From Dysidea avara (lineage: Eukaryota; Porifera; Demospongiae; Dictyoceratida; Dysideidae): DNA of 64,000 nt. How positions within the stretch are numbered: the first letter of the stretch is position 1; each line of letters opens with the position of its first letter. Below the pieces are notes generated by a model. That model saw only the letters and a list, made by a program, of their open reading frames with translations. It ran no database searches and had not been told where the DNA came from. The translations under genes were made by a program, and so were the position numbers. The stretch lies in the NCBI RefSeq assembly GCF_963678975.1, contig NC_089276.1, positions 24,349,059-24,413,058 of the forward strand, given 5' to 3'. Below, piece after piece: positions 59,845-64,000 of the stretch.

Positions 59845-60763
59845 GTAAACATTTGATATTAGACAACTACTTTAATCAGCTGTAACAAAGCAACCAGAAG
59901 AGCAGTCATGTACATTAAGTTTTAGATTAAAATGCAGTCAACCTTGTTACCAAAATCTATTTCAGAAGCTGATTTTTTTTAAATTTTCCTTGTGGAGATA
60001 CATATGCTACCAGGTCTCCTTGATAGAGCATGCTTTCACACTGCAAATTGTATCAACCAGCTACCATTCTTTTTAAGCCCCTCACCTAATTGATTTTTGT
60101 TATGTAGTCACTATGAAATAAATAGTTGCACTGAGATATACTGAAGACACGCAGTATATTAATAATGAACCATTCCTCTAAACAATGCAGCTACGAAAGT
60201 TCTCATTCTCGTTCATCTGTAAAATTTGTGCGAAACCTATCAGTTCATCTAAAGACTCAAGTTATTGTATAAACTCTTCTTAAGAGGAGATCAAGTATAA
60301 TACTGGGATGCTATGAACTTACAGTGTACTACAGTTTGGGCAGCAAGTCAAGTTAGAAAATGTGTGTACTGAAAAGGTGTTGAAAAATGTGCCTATGGTG
60401 TTACTTAAACCTGCAACCTACGGACATATGGTAAATGCAGACACTATGAAACATAAATAAAGCCTTTGACCCTTAACTTTAGCCTTTGACTCTGTTAGCA
60501 TAAAACCAGAAAATTTATTTATTAGGCTAGGCTAAATAACCACTGTAACATCAGGGGCTTACTTGTTATAAAACAATGAAGAATGGTGACTTGTTTTATT
60601 GCAACGCTGCATGCATTCCATGCCTCATCCACCATGCATGTTAATTAAGGTTTGGATCACATGAGCTGTCTATTTCCTATTTCGTCATTGACTGGCTACT
60701 CAGCCAACAGTTATATGTAGTAAATAGAATCAACCGGCAACGAGTTACAGATCATTTTCTAAA

Positions 60764-61073
60764 GGTATGTAAAGGATTGCATGCTTTTGGATTTTCACAA
60801 CATGTTTTTGTCCTCATACTTTCGTTGTAGGGTAAGCTGCTAGGTATTTAATCCTTATTACATCATGATGTTGATACGTAGTCGTACTGTAGGATAAATG
60901 CTTCAGAAATTATAGCATGTTATTTGCAACTATGCATAGTGGCTGATATATCAGCCTGTGCAGGTTTGATTTGACTTGAATACTAAGCATGTGTTTGTAA
61001 AGCCACTGCCACATCTACTACAGGTGTATATGATGAGAAATGCAGTGATATTGTTTTCTTTATATGTGTATAG
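60764..61073 (+). other. Likely 5' UTR intron of the apolipoprotein-L-like gene
   Basis: TCTAAAG|GTATGT ends a presumed non-coding exon at 60764, and TGTGTATAG|GCTATGG resumes at 61074, three bases before the start codon. The pair fits a leader intron of about 310 bp. Confidence 0.5.
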
Positions 61074-61076
61074 GCT

Positions 61077-62075
61077 ATGGATTCCCTGACAGTTTCAGCT
61101 GGCACTGATTCTCTGGTTGTTGACAGTGTGACATTGCAATCTATACTATCCAATGATGATCAGATGAAGTCATTTGTTGATGAAAATTCTGCTTTACTAC
61201 AGCAAATATCATTACAACTACAAGATGCTTTATTAGAATGTGAGCAAACATATAAAAGAGTTCAAACAAAACTTCAACAATTAGAGCAGAAGCTCCCTGA
61301 AGTGATTGAGCAAGCAGAATGTATTAAAAATTGTATAGACCAGTACCATAAAAACTCCACAAAGGCAACTATAGCAGGTTCATCTACAAGTCTTGTAGGT
61401 GGAGCCCTCATTATTGGTGGGCTTCTTGGTGCTCCATTTACATTTGGTGCAAGTTTGGGGCTTACCGTCACTGGTGCTGTAATGGCAGGTGCTGGCGGTA
61501 TGACTACAGCAGGAGCGAAGGTATTTGATTATGTGCAAGCCAACAAGGGAAACAATAAGGTAAAGAAGATGGTTGAGGAGGTTGAAGTCCTATGCAAAGA
61601 AGCCCAGTCAGAGTATGAGGAGTTACAAAGATGCTGTGAAAAACTTGGTGACAGTGCATTAAAAGTGTGCCCAGCCTTGTATGCTGAAACTCGAGAGGAA
61701 AAGATTACACTTGGTTGGAATATATTTGGTTTGTTTCGTCATCCATCATCTGCTGCAACCACAACTGCCATTAGTACAGGTGTTGGTAGCAAAGTTGCTC
61801 TTGCTTTCATTCATGCTTTAGGTGCTACATTATCTGGGGGAGAATCCACTACTGCAATGGCTACCTTTACTTCACTTGCTATTACAATGAAAACTGTTGG
61901 AACAGTCCTTGTAGTTGGTGGCATCATACTTGATGCTATCACTGTTGGATATGCTGCACACCGACTTGTTAATGATAAGAAATGTCCAACATCTGAAGGT
62001 ATAGCACAACAGATAGAAGAACTGAAATCATTGCAGGATAAGATTAAGCAAGTTTTAACTGAACCTGGTTGTTAG
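61077..62075 (+). CDS. Apolipoprotein-L-like protein, 332 residues
   Basis: A single coding exon. Residues about 35-90 form a coiled coil. Residues 97-148 (KATIAGSSTSLVGGALIIGG, LLGAPFTFGASLGLTVTGAV) are a glycine- and alanine-rich hydrophobic hairpin of the type that defines the apolipoprotein L family. Residues 160-200 are again coiled coil, 229-292 contain further hydrophobic stretches including VGTVLVVGGIILDAITVGYA, and the tail is a short helix. No signal peptide is seen, unlike vertebrate APOL1, so it is probably intracellular and membrane-associated. APOL proteins bind lipids and can form channels; the role of an invertebrate member is unknown. Start chosen as the first ATG after a splice acceptor. 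General bacterial-toxin-like pore hairpins are a weaker alternative. Confidence 0.75.
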   Translation: MDSLTVSAGTDSLVVDSVTLQSILSNDDQMKSFVDENSALLQQISLQLQDALLECEQTYKRVQTKLQQLEQKLPEVIEQAECIKNCIDQYHKNSTKATIAGSSTSLVGGALIIGGLLGAPFTFGASLGLTVTGAVMAGAGGMTTAGAKVFDYVQANKGNNKVKKMVEEVEVLCKEAQSEYEELQRCCEKLGDSALKVCPALYAETREEKITLGWNIFGLFRHPSSAATTTAISTGVGSKVALAFIHALGATLSGGESTTAMATFTSLAITMKTVGTVLVVGGIILDAITVGYAAHRLVNDKKCPTSEGIAQQIEELKSLQDKIKQVLTEPGC

Positions 62076-62514
62076 ATTTGAACTTGAGCAGAAATTGTTA
62101 CTATGTATACATGTAGATGAGCTGTCATTTGTGTGCATTAAAGTAGCTATTTTTCTTCTTAATGTCCACTTTTGTGATTTGTTTGATTTGTATACTGTTT
62201 CTGACTTGTTTGATTTTTATCCTGCATATACATACCTGGCCTGTAACTGTGTAAGCTGGTGCCATCCTAAATTAATAGCTATGTGATACAATCCTAAATA
62301 GTATTAATAGGTGATACATCATTGATACCATGCACCTGAAAAATGTGCAGGATTTCATGCACCTCCAGAACCATGCAGTAGCAGTGCTTGGATTGTGCTA
62401 TAATGTACACATATGCAAAATACATGTACCTTTGTAGGTACATTAACATATAATAGACTTCACATTCTTATACATGATTTGAGCAGGGTTGTTTTCATAT
62501 TAGTACATGTACAA

Positions 62515-63190
62515 GTAAAAGGAAGAATTTTCAGCTTGATTAGGGATCATATAAAGAAAGTATAGGGAAACCCAAGACTGAAGTAGGGATAAAATGTCCA
62601 CTAGTATATCAGCAGGTGTAGGCGACCTCCCTTGTTTCCCTACTTTTTTTACTATGATCCCTAATTGAACTTGTTCTTTTTGGTTTAACATCATTGTGGC
62701 TGGTGAACCCGCACATACCGCATCAAAAGAAAGGATGGTGCTAGAGGTATTAAACGTTTTCGACTGAATGCACTCCCCAACTATCAATTACTGACTGGAA
62801 AAAGAAGTCTTCTCTTTCAGCTATGTTCAGCTTGTTTCACAGTGTTATAAAGAACAGTAGGAGAAGCGCCTCTGCAACCAATCTGGTCACCATGCAGACG
62901 ATTCCCATTTACGAACACAGGAAGCCATCATGCTACTGCGAATCGACACCTGGGCTGTCAGCAAAAAGAAATGGGACACAAAGGAGGACAAAGGTTAGTC
63001 CATGATGTGTGCATTGTACATATTGCAGTATGCCAGAAGGCTGAAGCAACATCTAACAGTGAAAAACTCAAGCCTGTATAGCCTTAGCTATTATCAAGTT
63101 ACGCTTACCTGAAGGCCTCAGGCAGTTAGTCAGTAAGTAGAAAATTCCAATCTGTTGTAAGCATTGGTTGTACTGAAGACACTTTTGGGC
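62515..63190 (+). repeat. Fold-back repeat family, copy with one arm of hairpin B
   Basis: GGCGACCTCCCTTGTTTCCC and TACTATGATCCCTAATTGAAC are the right arm of hairpin B; the left arm is largely lost. The interior follows (CGCACATACCGCATCAAAAG, GACACAAAGGAGGACAAAGG) and a shortened tail. Confidence 0.7.
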
Positions 63191-63213
63191 TTGGTAATAC
63201 CATAGATAATAGA

Positions 63214-64000
63214 GTACATAAAAGGGATAGGAAACACAACAACGTGATGTCACAAAATACGTACATTTCTATTAGAATTACAATTTGTTTCTCACGAATC
63301 GAAGAGAAACAAATTGTTGTAACGACAGAATTTTGTAACCAACGACTGTGAAACTCCGCTACAATGAACTCAAGTAAGTAATCAAGGGAACTAGGATGGT
63401 ACCAACCCTCAAGGAAGCTATACGCAAGATTGAAAGTGAAAAAAAAGCTGCCCAAAAATTACTTTAAACCCCATAACTTTCTTTGTAAATATACATGTAT
63501 TCTATCCTTTTAGCTGTGATAAACCTATTCCTTACCACTTAACAGAGAGAACTAGAGGGAACATCAGAGCAAAACAGGAGCTGTTGCTTGAAGAAATGAC
63601 TAAGTATCTTCCATTTTTACCAAAAGTTTAAACCACCTAGCAGTACAATGCAAGGGTAAAAGACTGTGTTGGTGACATGCCTAGCTTACCACAAGATTCG
63701 AAAATAGAACCAGCTATACAAGAAGCGGTATGGACAAGGTATGAAGATAATATGAGTGAAAGTATTATGGTGTGTAACTATCACAGTTAATATGATATGC
63801 TTTGTTACAAAATCTACGGTCTGAATTCTCTCGCCAAAATCTCTCAAAAAGGCCTAAATACTTGCTGTAATCTGTTCGATTACTATTTACGTTAGAACAC
63901 CAATTCCCATGCTTGAGCACAAAACTGTCTGGTCCTTTCAAGTCACGCGTAACAGAAATCAAACTGGAAATCACTTGCATTTCCTATCCCTTTTATGTAC
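63214..64000. mobile_element. Inverted-repeat element reaching the window edge
   Basis: GTACATAAAAGGGATAGGAA at 63214 has a perfect 21-bp inverted partner that ends exactly at base 64000, so the true end may lie outside. Plus-strand frames inside read MVPTLKEAIRKIESEKKAAQ and, after splice-like gaps, KQELLLEEMTKYLPFLPKV and MPSLPQDSKIEPAIQEAVW. They look like protein pieces but are not recognised; a transposon-encoded protein or captured host exons are both possible. Confidence 0.5.

Noticed and set aside
63126-63455. 109-codon minus frame near the right edge.
   Set aside because: Hydrophobic, low-complexity translation overlapping the inverted repeat and the frames on the other strand; nothing recognised.

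Overview
The window reads as a piece of an animal nuclear genome: AT-rich, with genes split by GT-AG introns, a eukaryotic tRNA gene and a dense load of transposon debris. Gene content (STYXL1, TOE1, RNF32, a hydroxypyruvate-reductase-type dehydrogenase, an apolipoprotein-L-like protein and a secreted beta-helix/PAN protein) suggests an early-branching metazoan, most likely a demosponge. That placement is inference; no marker here settles it.

Layout. 1-3.6 kb: gene-poor, with a tandem duplication and a LINE remnant. 3.6-18.2 kb: two divergent paralogues of a secreted beta-helix family start 28 bp apart (11723 minus, 11752 plus). The minus copy is cut short and carries a young BEL/Pao LTR retrotransposon (5401-11432) in its first intron. 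The plus copy is nearly full length but has one in-frame stop. 18.2-21.7 kb: repeats. 21.7-31.3 kb: a STYXL1-like rhodanese plus dual-specificity-phosphatase gene on minus (seven exons recovered), head-to-head with an intronless 2-hydroxyacid dehydrogenase gene (31549-32520, plus). 32.5-34.5 kb: a large nested palindrome. 34.9-44.0 kb: a complete seven-exon TOE1 deadenylase gene (minus), whose 5.8-kb fifth intron holds a fold-back element, a 462-bp CCTG tract and a LINE 3' end. 45.3-54.9 kb: a complete ten-exon RNF32 gene (minus), with a tRNA-Phe gene and a short-chain-dehydrogenase fragment on the opposite strand inside its introns. 54.9-59.1 kb: a stack of nested DNA transposons. 61.1-62.1 kb: an apolipoprotein-L-like gene (plus). 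62.5-64 kb: more fold-back sequence and one end-to-end inverted-repeat element running to the window edge.

The genes do not form one pathway; they are ordinary neighbours in a eukaryotic genome. The exon models were built by hand from reading frames, splice sites, intron phase and remembered family sequences. All phases agree within each model.

The least explained signals are non-coding: (1) long hairpins sharing an outer skeleton (GAAACAAG) and a central ATCCCTA/TAGGGAT but with different arm sequences, forming the core of a multi-kilobase fold-back repeat; (2) a 17-nt word (CTCTAATAGAGCAGTCA and variants) present about thirty times in both orientations, never inside a modelled exon.
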